A model generated the notes under the pieces. That model had not been told where the DNA came from, did no database searches, and saw only the letters and a list, made by a program, of their open reading frames with translations. Below are positions 53,144 to 62,895 of a DNA stretch of 64,000 nucleotides, in pieces. The DNA lies in the NCBI RefSeq assembly GCF_018343775.1, contig NZ_CP074349.1, positions 248,001-312,000 on the forward strand. The letters are read 5' to 3'. Positions within the stretch are counted from its first letter, which is position 1, and each line of letters opens with the position of its first letter. Position numbers and translations under genes: made by a program. The DNA is from Pseudomonas cichorii. GTDB taxonomy: Bacteria; Pseudomonadota; Gammaproteobacteria; Pseudomonadales; Pseudomonadaceae.

Positions 53144-54424
53144 ATGAGCAATACAAACGAATCCTTGATGCAACGCCGCCAGAACGCTGTCCCACGTGGC
53201 GTTGGTCAGATCCACCCGATCTTTGCCGCATCGGCAAAGAACGCCACCGTTACCGACGTCGAAGGTCGTGAGTTCATCGACTTCGCGGGCGGTATCGCAG
53301 TACTGAACACCGGTCACCTGCACCCGAAAATCATCGCCGCCGTACAAGAGCAACTGACCAAGCTGTCTCACACCTGCTTCCAGGTACTGGCTTACGAGCC
53401 GTATGTAGAGCTGTGCGAAAAAATCAACGCTCGGGTTCCAGGTGATTTCGCCAAGAAAACCCTGCTGGTGACCACCGGTTCCGAAGCTGTGGAAAACGCC
53501 GTCAAGATCGCTCGCGCAGCGACTGGCCGCGCAGGCGTGATTGCCTTCACCGGTGCCTATCACGGTCGTACCATGATGACCCTGGGGCTGACTGGTAAAG
53601 TCGTGCCTTACTCGGCCGGCATGGGCCTGATGCCGGGCGGTGTGTTCCGCGCCCTTTACCCGTGCGAGCTGCATGGTGTGAGCGTTGATGACTCCATTGC
53701 CAGCATCGAGCGCATCTTCAAGAACGACGCAGAGCCCAAGGATATTGCCGCTATCATCATCGAGCCTGTGCAGGGCGAAGGTGGTTTCTATGTGGCACCG
53801 AAGGCGTTCATGCTGCGTCTGCGTGAGCTGTGCGACAAGCACGGCATTCTGCTCATCGCTGATGAAGTGCAGACTGGCGCTGGCCGTACCGGCACTTTCT
53901 TCGCCATGGAGCAGATGGGCGTTGCTGCCGATCTGACCACCTTTGCCAAGTCCATCGCAGGCGGTTTCCCGCTGGCGGGCGTTTGCGGCAAGGCCGAGTA
54001 CATGGATGCCATCGCTCCAGGCGGTCTGGGCGGTACTTATGCCGGCAGCCCGGTAGCCTGTGCCGCGGCCCTGGCTGTTCTGGAAGTGTTTGAAGAGGAA
54101 AACCTGCTGGCGCGCTGCAACACAGTGGGTGAGCACCTGGTTTCCGGTCTGAAAGCCATCCAGGCCAAATACCCGGTCATCGGCGAAGTTCGTGCCTTGG
54201 GCGCAATGATCGCTGTCGAGCTTTTTGAAGATGGTGACAGCCACAAGCCAAACGCTGCTGCTGTCGCTCAGGTTGTGGCCAAGGCCCGTGACAAGGGTCT
54301 GATCCTGTTGTCGTGCGGTACTTATGGCAACGTCCTGCGCGTTCTGGTGCCTCTGACGGCCGAGGATGAGCTGCTGAACAAAGGTCTGGCTATTCTGGAA
54401 GAGTGTTTCGCAGAGCTGGCCTGA
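53144..54424 (+). CDS. gabT: 4-aminobutyrate aminotransferase GabT
   Basis: 426 residues (MSNTNESLMQRRQNAVPRGV). Class III aminotransferase: cofactor loop [18 protein letters not shown], the Asp of LLIADEVQTGAGRTG, and the Schiff-base lysine in TTFAKSIAGGFPLAG (about 268). Transfers the GABA amino group to 2-oxoglutarate. A strong terminator follows. A 951-codon open frame on the opposite strand spanning gabD and gabT is a codon-bias shadow. Confidence 0.96.
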   Translation: MSNTNESLMQRRQNAVPRGVGQIHPIFAASAKNATVTDVEGREFIDFAGGIAVLNTGHLHPKIIAAVQEQLTKLSHTCFQVLAYEPYVELCEKINARVPGDFAKKTLLVTTGSEAVENAVKIARAATGRAGVIAFTGAYHGRTMMTLGLTGKVVPYSAGMGLMPGGVFRALYPCELHGVSVDDSIASIERIFKNDAEPKDIAAIIIEPVQGEGGFYVAPKAFMLRLRELCDKHGILLIADEVQTGAGRTGTFFAMEQMGVAADLTTFAKSIAGGFPLAGVCGKAEYMDAIAPGGLGGTYAGSPVACAAALAVLEVFEEENLLARCNTVGEHLVSGLKAIQAKYPVIGEVRALGAMIAVELFEDGDSHKPNAAAVAQVVAKARDKGLILLSCGTYGNVLRVLVPLTAEDELLNKGLAILEECFAELA

Positions 54425-54472
54425 AAAAGTGCGGTTACAGATTGAGTGATTTGTGACCAGACAGACAGAAAA

Positions 54473-54496
54473 AACCCTGCCTCGGCAGGGTTTTTT
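54473..54496 (+). terminator. Rho-independent terminator after gabT
   Basis: AACCCTGCC and GGCAGGGTT with a two-base loop followed by T5. Also palindromic enough to work on the other strand. Confidence 0.93.
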
Positions 54497-54584
54497 CGTC
54501 TTGAGAACAGGATTTATCGCTTACAGCTATATATCCGGACGAAGGCTTTGGCTAAGGTGAGCGAATCGATGTCGGAGAGTTCTG

Positions 54585-55970
54585 ATGACTGCTGTAGATT
54601 TGACTGCGATGCCTCGCGTATTGATTGCTGAATCGGATCCATGGGTTCGCGAAACCCTCAGTGATCTGGTGTTGAGCGTGCGGGCTGACGTCGAATTGGA
54701 GATGTGCAGCGACGGCAAGCAGGCCGTTGAATGGATCAAGAAACATCTGCCGGACCTGGTGGTAGCGGCCAGGGAGTTGCCGGTTATCGACGGTTTGAGT
54801 CTGCTGCGGGGCATCCGCGCCTTGCGTCGTCAGCCTCCCATTCCTTTTATTCTGCTCAGCAACCGTAGCGACAGCGCCAGCGTGCGCGAAGTCCTGCCGC
54901 TTGCGCCTACGGCTTACCTGACCAAACCTCTGAATACCGAAGGGCTGCGTCAGCGCCTTGAAGGCCTGTTGCTGGAACGTCGTGCACCCGTGCCGGGTGA
55001 GATGCCTGCACTGACACCCGGGTTGACCCTGACCAAGTTTCTCGAAAAAAGACGTGATGTGGCTGATGGCGCGCCACTGTTTGTGGATGTCGCCACCGCG
55101 CTCAAGCTCAGCCAGAGTGGCGGTAGCATTGATGCTGCCTTGCTCGAGCAGGAGTTGCGCAACGACCCTCACATTACGGCGGTACTGATCGCGGCCGCCA
55201 ATAGCGCGGCGCAGCACCTGGGCAAGCCTGTCCAGACCCTGGGGTTGGCCATTGGTGTGCTGGGGGCGGTACAGAGTGCGAGTATCGTGACCGCCCTTGC
55301 CAAGAAGCGCATGGCGGTGCTGACAAACGATGCACTGCTGGTCGAGGCCAGCAAGTTCTGGACAATGTCGCAACGCACAGCTGATTACGCACGCATTCTG
55401 GGTGGCATGCTGGAACTCGATGTCGAGCGATGCTTCTGCGCGGGTTTGCTGCAGTCGCTGGGAGATCTGGCGGTGCTGGGCTGTCTGCAGGAGTGGTTGC
55501 TGGCAGGCGGTCATCTGGACGAAGAGGTGATCAGGCAATCTCTGGAACAATACTCTGCTGCCTACGGCTCAGCCTTGCGCACTCGCTGGCGTCTGCCGCT
55601 TGAGCTGCGTGAGCTGATTGCGGCGGTGTATCAGTACAACACCGGCATCTACACCCGTGAAGTGCTGGCCATGAACCTCGCCGGGCAAATGGCCCGTCTG
55701 GGGGAGCATGAAAGCGTGACGACGCTGGTCAAGACCAAGTCTGCCAAGCTGCTGAAATTGAGCGTTGGGGACTTGCAGCGTCTGCGCAAGAAGCTCACGG
55801 GCGTAACCGACCCAAGCCTGCTGGCGCCGGTGGTGGCTGAAGTGGCAGAGCCTGAGCCTGAACAAGAGGCTGATAGGGACCTGCTGGATATTACGTCAGA
55901 GCCTGTGGATCCGGGAGTTGCCAGTGTGGAAGACCCGGGCGTCGGGGTTCAGGAGTTGCCGAAGGGGTGA
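54585..55970 (+). CDS. HDOD-domain protein with degenerate receiver
   Basis: 461 residues. Residues 10-130 have a CheY-like fold: acidic residues at 16 and 18, Ser92 and Lys114 are kept, but the phospho-acceptor position is Ala62 (PDLVVAAREL). The middle (about 155-400) is an HDOD domain (LKLSQSGGSIDAALLEQELR, ILGGMLELDVERCFCAGLLQ), a metal-free relative of HD phosphohydrolases found in signalling proteins. The acidic tail (about 420-461) is low in complexity. Its stop codon lies inside a palindrome shared with the next gene. Confidence 0.87.
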   Translation: MTAVDLTAMPRVLIAESDPWVRETLSDLVLSVRADVELEMCSDGKQAVEWIKKHLPDLVVAARELPVIDGLSLLRGIRALRRQPPIPFILLSNRSDSASVREVLPLAPTAYLTKPLNTEGLRQRLEGLLLERRAPVPGEMPALTPGLTLTKFLEKRRDVADGAPLFVDVATALKLSQSGGSIDAALLEQELRNDPHITAVLIAAANSAAQHLGKPVQTLGLAIGVLGAVQSASIVTALAKKRMAVLTNDALLVEASKFWTMSQRTADYARILGGMLELDVERCFCAGLLQSLGDLAVLGCLQEWLLAGGHLDEEVIRQSLEQYSAAYGSALRTRWRLPLELRELIAAVYQYNTGIYTREVLAMNLAGQMARLGEHESVTTLVKTKSAKLLKLSVGDLQRLRKKLTGVTDPSLLAPVVAEVAEPEPEQEADRDLLDITSEPVDPGVASVEDPGVGVQELPKG

Positions 55971-56006
55971 GGCCTTCTCGAATGAGTTCATTCGAGAAGG
56001 CCTCAC
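55967..56006. terminator. Bidirectional palindrome holding both stop codons
   Basis: A perfect 19-bp inverted repeat (55967-55985 and 55988-56006) with a two-base loop. The TGA of the HDOD gene (55968-55970) and that of the convergent diguanylate cyclase (56003-56005) lie within the arms. Confidence 0.85.
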
Positions 56007-57004
56007 ACCAGAACAATCTGGTTCTTGCCCTGACGCTTTGCCTGATACATCGCCGCATCCGCTCGTGCATAGAGCGCTTCCAGGCTGGTGTCTTCCGGGC
56101 CCAGGTTGGTCAGGCCCTGGCTGGCGGTGATACCGAACGTGGTGTTATTGCACTGGAAGCTCTGGCGCTGGATTTCACGTTGCAGGCGCTCGGCGATCTG
56201 CATGGCCATCTCAGGGGCGCAACCAGGAAATACCGCTGCAAACTCTTCACCGCCAATACGCCCGAACAGATCACCGCGACGTAGCGCCGAGCGGCCGCTT
56301 TCGGCGATACGCTGCAGCACCACATCACCTTCCTGGTGGCCGTAGGTATCGTTGACCAGTTTGAAGTCATCGACGTCCAGCAGCAGAAAGGCCAATGGTG
56401 TGTCATTGAGCCGTGCCAGCTCGAACTCGCGCTGGGCGCACTCGAAGAAGTGACGACGGTTGCTGCTCTGGGTCAACACGTCGGTGGTTGCCAGGCGCTG
56501 CAGTTCGTCTTCGAGGTGTTTTTTCTCGGTGATGTCTTCGGCGATGCCGACCACTATCAGGCGCTGGCTGGGATCGGTGCGGTGGCTGACGAAGCATTTG
56601 TCGCTCAGCCAGCGGATCTCGCCATCGGCCCGGATGATCCGGTATTCGCGATCTTCGATGGAGCCTTTTTCGATGACGTCGCTCAGGCTGCGTTCGGCGT
56701 AGTTCAGGTCATCGGGATAGATACTGTCGCGCCATTCCGCGAAGTCAGCCAGCAGCAGGCCTGCCGAGCGACCGAATATCTTCTCGTAGGCAGGGCTGAC
56801 ATAGACCATGCGCTGGGTTTCCCAGTCGAATGCCCACAGTACGGCATTGACGCTCACCAGCAGTGAACTGAAGAGTTGTTCGCGCTCGCTCAGGCGAGCT
56901 ACTTCTGCCTGGGCATGCATCAGGGCCAGCAGGGTTTCTGCTGCCGCAGGCATCTCGGCTATTTGCGTAGCCGTGGGTAGGGCGATTGCTGTCTGCTTTT
57001 CCAT
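56003..57004 (-). CDS. PAS-GGDEF diguanylate cyclase
   Basis: 333 residues from ATG 57004 (MEKQTAIALPTATQIAEMPA). A PAS sensor (about 50-165: NAVLWAFDWETQRMVYVSPA) is followed by a GGDEF domain whose active site reads GGEEF, a functional variant. The inhibitory RxxD site (RRGD) five residues before it is intact, so product feedback is expected. No membrane helix, so cytosolic. Makes cyclic di-GMP. Confidence 0.93.
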   Translation of the reverse strand: MEKQTAIALPTATQIAEMPAAAETLLALMHAQAEVARLSEREQLFSSLLVSVNAVLWAFDWETQRMVYVSPAYEKIFGRSAGLLLADFAEWRDSIYPDDLNYAERSLSDVIEKGSIEDREYRIIRADGEIRWLSDKCFVSHRTDPSQRLIVVGIAEDITEKKHLEDELQRLATTDVLTQSSNRRHFFECAQREFELARLNDTPLAFLLLDVDDFKLVNDTYGHQEGDVVLQRIAESGRSALRRGDLFGRIGGEEFAAVFPGCAPEMAMQIAERLQREIQRQSFQCNNTTFGITASQGLTNLGPEDTSLEALYARADAAMYQAKRQGKNQIVLV

Positions 57005-57140
57005 CGTGCGGCATCTCAAATGACGTGCGGCCAAGGCCGCAGCATCCACCCAAACGGATTATGGGGAAGCCTTTGAGATTGATTTTCAGGAGGGAAGTTC
57101 CGGTATCGGCGCGCCCAGGTGGGCACGCCGATCAACGGTG

Positions 57141-58325
57141 TCAGGCTTGAGCGGGGCGCAGGGAGTAGGTTTTCAGCTGATCTGCAAAGTCGCGCAGTGA
57201 CTGAATACCGCTGGCCTCGGCTTCCTGTACCCAGTCCTTGATGGCGCTGAGCATGTCATGGCCGTTGCTGCTGGTCTTGAGCCAGATCTGTTGCAGGGCA
57301 AGGCGTTTCTCGTAGATCACTTTCAGGGCATGACTGTGTTCGAGCATGGCCTGGATGCGTACGTGATGCTTGTCCTCCAGCAGGCTGGTTTCCCGGGAAA
57401 GCAGACGTTTGGCGCGGTGGAACTGGTGACGCACCGAGGCGTCGGCCTTGGCCAGCTCCTGTGCAACCAGCGGGCCGATGACCAGCTTGCGGTACTGAGC
57501 CATGATCTGGAAGCGGTTGTTGAGGATCGCCATGGCGGTGTCCATGTCCATATGGCCCTTGCCTTCGACCCGGTGGGCAATCGGCGCGACTCGCTGGACC
57601 TTGGCCAGACGCAGCGCGCTGAACAGCTTGATCCAGGCCCAGCCCATGTCGAACTCCCATGGCTTGACCGACAGCTTGGCCGAGTTGGGATAGGTGTGAT
57701 GGTTGTTGTGCAGTTCTTCGCCACCGATCACGATACCCCATGGCACCAGATTGGTCGCCGCATCGCGGCACTCGAAGTTGCGATAGCCCACGGCATGACC
57801 CAGACCGTTGACCACGCCAGCGGCCCAGAACGGAATCCACATCATCTGCACGGCCCAGACGGTGATACCGAGCACGCCGAACAGCGCCAGGTCGATGACG
57901 GCCATCAGGGCGATGCCCAGCATCTTGTAGCGCGAATAGAGGTTGCGCTCGATCCAGTCTTCGGGGCAGTTCTTGCCGTAGATGCGCAAGGTGTCCTGAT
58001 TCTGCGCCTCGGCACGATACAGCTCTGCACCCTTGCGCAGAACGGTGGAGAGGCCCTTGACGACCGGGCTGTGCGGGTCATCGGCGGTTTCGCATTTTGC
58101 GTGGTGCTTGCGGTGGATGGCTGTCCACTCGCGGGTGTTCTGCGCCGTGGTCAGCCACAGCCAGAAACGGAAGAAGTGCTTGAGCCCGGCGTTGAGTTCC
58201 AGGGAGCGGTGAGCGGAGTAGCGATGCAGGTAAACCGTAACGCCGACGATGGTCACGTGGGTCATTACCAGCGTGACTGCTATTAACTGCCAGACGGAAA
58301 GGTCGAGCAAACCGTTGTACCACAT
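57141..58325 (-). CDS. desA: Acyl-lipid/acyl-CoA desaturase DesA
   Basis: 394 residues from ATG 58325 (MWYNGLLDLSVWQLIAVTLV). The three histidine boxes of membrane fatty-acid desaturases are present: HRYSAHR (about 35), HRKHH (about 72) and HNNHH (about 204). Four membrane helices are expected. P. aeruginosa DesA introduces a delta-9 double bond into phospholipid acyl chains. It is divergent from the GGDEF-EAL gene, as at PA0286/PA0285. Confidence 0.93.
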   Translation of the reverse strand: MWYNGLLDLSVWQLIAVTLVMTHVTIVGVTVYLHRYSAHRSLELNAGLKHFFRFWLWLTTAQNTREWTAIHRKHHAKCETADDPHSPVVKGLSTVLRKGAELYRAEAQNQDTLRIYGKNCPEDWIERNLYSRYKMLGIALMAVIDLALFGVLGITVWAVQMMWIPFWAAGVVNGLGHAVGYRNFECRDAATNLVPWGIVIGGEELHNNHHTYPNSAKLSVKPWEFDMGWAWIKLFSALRLAKVQRVAPIAHRVEGKGHMDMDTAMAILNNRFQIMAQYRKLVIGPLVAQELAKADASVRHQFHRAKRLLSRETSLLEDKHHVRIQAMLEHSHALKVIYEKRLALQQIWLKTSSNGHDMLSAIKDWVQEAEASGIQSLRDFADQLKTYSLRPAQA

Positions 58326-58482
58326 AGGCTGTTTGGCCCTCGGTAGAGACGCGTGTGAAAAACAAAGTAACAAGCGCATTATCACTTAGCTTTCACAGAA
58401 AACCAGTCGCTCTTTTAGATAAGAGTCGCAGGATGTTTCTTGCTTTATAATCCGGTCATTTTGTAAGGCTTTATGCATTCTT

Positions 58483-60417
58483 ATGAACAATTCTTCTTAT
58501 GAGGCCCTGCGGACCGCGCTTTTGTACGGGTTGTCCTCTGTTTTGTGGTTTGTGGCGTGCGACGAGCTGCTGCCACATTGGATCGAAGAACCGGCTCGAT
58601 TGGCTTTCTGGCAGCAGGTTGGGGTTTATCTCTGGGTAGTGCTCAGCGCGGTCATGGTTTTTATCGCCCGTGGCCGATTGCTCAGGTTCATGGGCATCGA
58701 CGCGCAATTGCGTCGCCAGCAGGAGGAAGATCAGGAGCGCCTGCGGCTGGCTTCGGCGGTCTTCGACAGTACCCGCGAAGGGGTATTGGTAACCGATGAA
58801 AAGGGCCTGATCGTTCATGTGAACCGCGCCTTCATGGAAATCACCGGCTATCAGGCCGATGAAGTGCTGGGCTTCAACCCGAGCAAGTTCAAGTCCGGGC
58901 GCCACGGCCCCGAGTTCTATCGGCAGATGTACCGTTCCATTCTCAGTGCCGGGCAATGGAGTGGCGAAATCTGGAACCGGCGCAAGAGCGGCGACATTTA
59001 TCCACAGTGGCAGAGCATTCGTGGCATCAAGGATCAGGATGGCCAGATCAGGCACTTCGTGGCGGTGTTCTCGGACATCACGGCCATCAAGCGGTCCGAG
59101 CAGGAACTGGCCCAACTGGCTCATTACGACGCCCTGACAGACCTGCCCAATCGGCTGCTGTTCACGGATCGTGCCACTCAGGCGCTGGCCCATGCCCGTT
59201 CCAGCAAGCGCGGTTGCGCCTTGCTGCTCATCGACCTCGACCACTTCAAGAACATCAATGACAGCCTGGGTCACAGCGTTGGCGATCAGGTGCTCAAGGC
59301 AGTGGCCGAGCGCCTGAAGAGCCTGTTCGACAGCGAATTGACACTGGCGCGACTGGGCGGCGACGAGTTTGCGCTGCTGGTGAAGAACTGCCAGCAGACC
59401 GTGCAGGCCGCCGCCCTGGCCCAGCAGATCATCGACAGTTTCAAGAAGCCGTTTCTGCTCGACGATCACGAGCTGTTCATGACCGCCAGTATTGGCATCA
59501 GCCTGTTCCCCGGCGACGCGCTGACGGTGGTGCAATTGTTGCGCAACGCAGATTCCGCCCTGTTCAAGGCCAAGAGCGACGGGCGCGAAGGTTATGCGCT
59601 GTATACCGAAGAACTCACCGCGCATGCCCAGCAGCGGGTTGAACTGGCCAGTGAGTTGCACCGGGCCATCGAGCAGCAGGAGTTGCGGGTGTTCTACCAG
59701 CCGATTCATGACCTGCAGAACAGCCGTATCAAGGGGGTTGAGGCTCTGGTGCGTTGGGAGCATCCAAGGCGTGGCATGGTTTCGCCGGGAGAATTCATTC
59801 CGATCGCCGAGCAGAGCGGCCTGATTGCCGATATCGATGCCTGGGTCTTGAACACGGCCTGCCGACAGATGCGCACCTGGCTGGAAGAGGGCGTCAACCT
59901 GTCATTTGTTGCGGTGAATATCTCCAGCCGGCTGTTCAGTCATGGTGATCTGGACCGGCAAGTGGCTCAGGTGCTGCGCGATACCGGGCTCGACCCTGGC
60001 TTTCTGGAGCTGGAAGTTACCGAAAGTGCGGTAATGGACGACCCCGAGCAGGCCATCGAACAACTGCATCGATTGCGCAATCTGGGCCTGAGCCTGGCCA
60101 TCGATGATTTCGGCACCGGCTACTCATCGTTGCTGCGGCTCAAGCGCATGCCCGTACAGAAACTCAAAATCGATCAGGGGTTCGTTGCCGGTTTGCCTGT
60201 CGATGAGGACGATATCGCGATTGTGCGCATCATCATTGCCCTGGCCAGGAGCATGGGGATGCGGGTGCTGGCTGAAGGTATCGAGCAGGCCGAGCAGGCA
60301 GGTTTTCTGCTGGAAAATGGTTGCCAGCTTGGCCAGGGCTATTGGTTCGCTCGGCCGATGCCTGCTGAAAAGATCGATTGGTTGCGAGCGCCGGACTTTC
60401 GTCAGCGCGTTATCTGA
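58483..60417 (+). CDS. PAS-GGDEF-EAL cyclic di-GMP protein (PipA-like)
   Basis: 644 residues. Two N-terminal membrane helices (about 10-65), a PAS domain (about 85-205), a GGDEF domain with an intact GGDEF (LARLGGDEFALL, about 292) and an EAL domain with VEALVRWEHP (about 420) and the DDFGTGYSS loop. Position beside desA and upstream of oscA-sbp matches P. aeruginosa PA0285 (PipA), a phosphodiesterase. Net activity cannot be told from sequence because both active sites look intact. Confidence 0.92.
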   Translation: MNNSSYEALRTALLYGLSSVLWFVACDELLPHWIEEPARLAFWQQVGVYLWVVLSAVMVFIARGRLLRFMGIDAQLRRQQEEDQERLRLASAVFDSTREGVLVTDEKGLIVHVNRAFMEITGYQADEVLGFNPSKFKSGRHGPEFYRQMYRSILSAGQWSGEIWNRRKSGDIYPQWQSIRGIKDQDGQIRHFVAVFSDITAIKRSEQELAQLAHYDALTDLPNRLLFTDRATQALAHARSSKRGCALLLIDLDHFKNINDSLGHSVGDQVLKAVAERLKSLFDSELTLARLGGDEFALLVKNCQQTVQAAALAQQIIDSFKKPFLLDDHELFMTASIGISLFPGDALTVVQLLRNADSALFKAKSDGREGYALYTEELTAHAQQRVELASELHRAIEQQELRVFYQPIHDLQNSRIKGVEALVRWEHPRRGMVSPGEFIPIAEQSGLIADIDAWVLNTACRQMRTWLEEGVNLSFVAVNISSRLFSHGDLDRQVAQVLRDTGLDPGFLELEVTESAVMDDPEQAIEQLHRLRNLGLSLAIDDFGTGYSSLLRLKRMPVQKLKIDQGFVAGLPVDEDDIAIVRIIIALARSMGMRVLAEGIEQAEQAGFLLENGCQLGQGYWFARPMPAEKIDWLRAPDFRQRVI

Positions 60418-60509
60418 AGGATTTTCGCCTGTGGAATCCAGGCCTGCCGGGGCGTGCAAGGCGCTCCGGCTGCATGCTGCAACGCCAAATGACTTTTGGT
60501 TATATCTGC

Positions 60510-60534
60510 ATTCTTAAATAGTCTTTTTAAGAAT
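60510..60534. promoter_or_regulatory. Dyad upstream of oscA
   Basis: ATTCTTAAA and TTTAAGAAT, a perfect 9-bp inverted repeat with a seven-base spacer, 90 bases from oscA. Surrounded by an AT-rich tract. Could be a CysB or other sulfur-regulator site, or a promoter region. Confidence 0.45.
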
Positions 60535-60623
60535 AACTCTGCGTATCTAATATTGCCTCACCGCCACAAGCCATCGCCCCCAGTCGCGACAGGCAGGCCT
60601 CTCAAATTTCAAGGAATACGATT

Positions 60624-60806
60624 ATGAGCGCATCTCTACGTAGTGTTGACGGTCAGGACGAAGCAGCAATTCTGCGTGAAATTCAGAGTGCGCTGCGTGA
60701 CCTGCGTTTTGGCGCCGTCGAAATCACTGTGCATAACGCCCAAGTGGTTCAGATCGAGCGTAAGGAAAAGTTTCGTTTGCAGAACTCTGGCGCCAAGCCG
60801 AGCTGA
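60624..60806 (+). CDS. oscA: OscA/YezD-family small sulfur-starvation protein
   Basis: 60 residues, ATG with AAGGAA upstream. Contains ILREIQSALRDLRFGAVEIT and VHNAQVVQIERKEKFRL, the DUF2292 pattern. In P. corrugata, oscA sits upstream of the sulfate transporter and is needed for organosulfur use under sulfate limitation. Same position here, 145 bases before sbp. Confidence 0.9.
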   Translation: MSASLRSVDGQDEAAILREIQSALRDLRFGAVEITVHNAQVVQIERKEKFRLQNSGAKPS

Positions 60807-60951
60807 TTGCATACCCGACTGGTTAACCGGAGGGCTTCACTTTGACTCCTGATACACCCGTGAACAGCAGCGCTCCCTTCCGAATGCGGTTTTGAAGCGC
60901 CAAGAAGAATCCAAAAAAGCCAACACTTAGAATTTCCAGGAGCTCCACCTT

Positions 60952-61959
60952 ATGTCAATTCGCCGTTTCGCTTTGGCTGCTCTGGCCAGCGCTGTTTTTG
61001 CAGGTTCCGCTGTTGCAAAGGATTATGAATTGCTCAACGTGTCCTATGATCCGACACGCGAGCTGTATCAGGAGTACAACGCAGAGTTCGCCAGCTACTG
61101 GAAAAAGGCTCATCCGGACGACACCGTCACCGTCAAGCAGTCCCACGGTGGTTCGGGCAAGCAAGGCCGTGCGGTCATCGACGGTCTGCGCGCTGACGTC
61201 GTGACCCTGGCTTTGGCTGGTGATATCGATGAAATCGCCAAGCTGGGCAAGACTCTGCCAGAGAACTGGCAGACTCGCCTGCCAGATGCCAGCACGCCTT
61301 ACACCTCGACCATCGTGTTCCTGGTGCGCAAGGGCAACCCTAAAGGCATCAAGGACTGGGGTGACCTGATCAAGAAGGATGTTTCGGTTATCACTCCGAA
61401 TCCTAAAACCAGCGGCGGTGCGCGCTGGAACTTCCTGGCAGCCTGGGCCTATGGCCTGAAGTCCGGTGGCAGCGAAGCCAAGGCCAAGGAGTACGTGCAG
61501 ACTTTGTTCAAGCACGTGCCGATCCTGGACACTGGTGCTCGCGGTTCGACCATTACCTTCGTCAACAACGGTCAGGGTGACGTGTTGCTGGCCTGGGAAA
61601 ACGAAGCGTTCCTGGCTCTGAAGGAAGACGGTGGCAACGACAAGTTCGATATCGTCGTACCTTCCCTGTCGATCCTGGCCGAGCCGCCTGTTGCGGTCGT
61701 CGACAAGAACGCCGAGAAGAAAGGCAACACCGAAATCGCTACCGAATACCTGAAGCACCTGTACAGCAAGGCAGGTCAGGAAATCGCAGCCAAGAACTTC
61801 TACCGCCCGCGTGATCCGGAAGTTGCCGCCAAGTACGAGAAGCAATTCCCGAAACTGGAGCTGGTCACTATCGACAAAGACTTTGGCGGCTGGAAAACTG
61901 CGCAGCCGAAATTTTTCAATGACGGCGGTGTGTTCGACCAGATCTACCAAGCGCAGTAA
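60952..61959 (+). CDS. sbp: Sulfate-binding protein Sbp
   Basis: 335 residues with a signal peptide (cleaved after GSAVA). The mature [20 protein letters not shown] and [20 protein letters not shown] are standard for periplasmic sulfate/thiosulfate-binding proteins, with the [14 protein letters not shown] and [20 protein letters not shown] segments forming the binding cleft. Works with CysTWA. A hairpin at 62016-62037 separates it from cysT. Confidence 0.96.
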   Translation: MSIRRFALAALASAVFAGSAVAKDYELLNVSYDPTRELYQEYNAEFASYWKKAHPDDTVTVKQSHGGSGKQGRAVIDGLRADVVTLALAGDIDEIAKLGKTLPENWQTRLPDASTPYTSTIVFLVRKGNPKGIKDWGDLIKKDVSVITPNPKTSGGARWNFLAAWAYGLKSGGSEAKAKEYVQTLFKHVPILDTGARGSTITFVNNGQGDVLLAWENEAFLALKEDGGNDKFDIVVPSLSILAEPPVAVVDKNAEKKGNTEIATEYLKHLYSKAGQEIAAKNFYRPRDPEVAAKYEKQFPKLELVTIDKDFGGWKTAQPKFFNDGGVFDQIYQAQ

Positions 61960-62015
61960 TCTGTGCAACCAGGCGGTACTGCCCCGAAAGCAGTGCCGTC
62001 CAGGACACGTTCATT

Positions 62016-62037
62016 AGCCCGGATTCGTTTCCGGGCT
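62016..62037 (+). terminator. Attenuator-like hairpin between sbp and cysT
   Basis: AGCCCGG and CCGGGCT arms with an eight-base loop followed by TTTG. Partial termination here would give more binding protein than permease. Confidence 0.7.
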
Positions 62038-62063
62038 TTGTGCAAGCGGAACCAAGGACTTTT

Positions 62064-62885
62064 ATGTCGCGTCGTATCTCCCCCGTCATACCCGGCTTCG
62101 GGCTGACGCTGGGCTACACCTTGGTGTACCTCAGTCTGATTGTGCTTATACCGCTGGCGGCCATGTTCGTTCATGCCGCGCAGCTCACCTGGGATCAGTT
62201 CTGGACCATCATCACCGCTCCGCGCGTGATTGCTGCCTTGAAGCTGAGTTTCGGTACCGCGTTCTACGCAGCCCTGATCAATGGCGTCATCGGTACGCTG
62301 CTGGCCTGGGTGCTGGTGCGTTATACCTTCCCCGGCCGCAAGATCATCGATGCGATGATCGATCTGCCGTTCGCTCTGCCAACCGCCGTTGCCGGTATCG
62401 CGCTGACCGCGCTTTATGCGCCCAATGGTCTGGTCGGGCAGTTCGCCACGGATCTGGGCTTCAAGATTGCCTACACCCCGCTGGGTATCACCCTGGCGCT
62501 GACGTTCGTGACCATGCCGTTTGTGGTGCGTACCGTGCAGCCCGTGCTGGCCGATATTCCCCGTGAGGTCGAAGAAGCGGCGGCCTGTCTGGGCGCTCGC
62601 CCTTTGCAGGTGTTTCGCTACATTCTGGTGCCTGCCTTGTTGCCCGCGTGGCTGACCGGGTTTGCCCTGGCCTTCGCCCGTGGTGTCGGGGAATACGGCT
62701 CGGTGATCTTCATCGCCGGTAACATGCCGATGAAAACCGAAATCCTGCCGCTGTTGATCATGGTCAAACTGGACCAGTACGACTACACCGGTGCGACGGC
62801 TATCGGCGTGATGATGCTGGTGGTTTCCTTCATTCTGTTGCTGCTGATCAACTTGTTGCAGCGGCGCATCGAAACCCCATCCTGA
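62064..62885 (+). CDS. cysT: Sulfate ABC transporter permease CysT
   Basis: 273 residues from ATG 62064 ([20 protein letters not shown]), with AAGGA upstream. Six membrane helices and the EAA loop [20 protein letters not shown] (about 172). Forms the channel with CysW. cysW starts ten bases after its stop. Confidence 0.95.
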   Translation: MSRRISPVIPGFGLTLGYTLVYLSLIVLIPLAAMFVHAAQLTWDQFWTIITAPRVIAALKLSFGTAFYAALINGVIGTLLAWVLVRYTFPGRKIIDAMIDLPFALPTAVAGIALTALYAPNGLVGQFATDLGFKIAYTPLGITLALTFVTMPFVVRTVQPVLADIPREVEEAAACLGARPLQVFRYILVPALLPAWLTGFALAFARGVGEYGSVIFIAGNMPMKTEILPLLIMVKLDQYDYTGATAIGVMMLVVSFILLLLINLLQRRIETPS

Positions 62886-62895
62886 GGAGGCGCGC

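Noticed and set aside
51389..54244. 951-codon open frame antisense to gabD and gabT
   Set aside because: Both sense genes are certain, and the antisense frame shows the Gln/His/Arg/Gly-rich composition of a GC-bias shadow.
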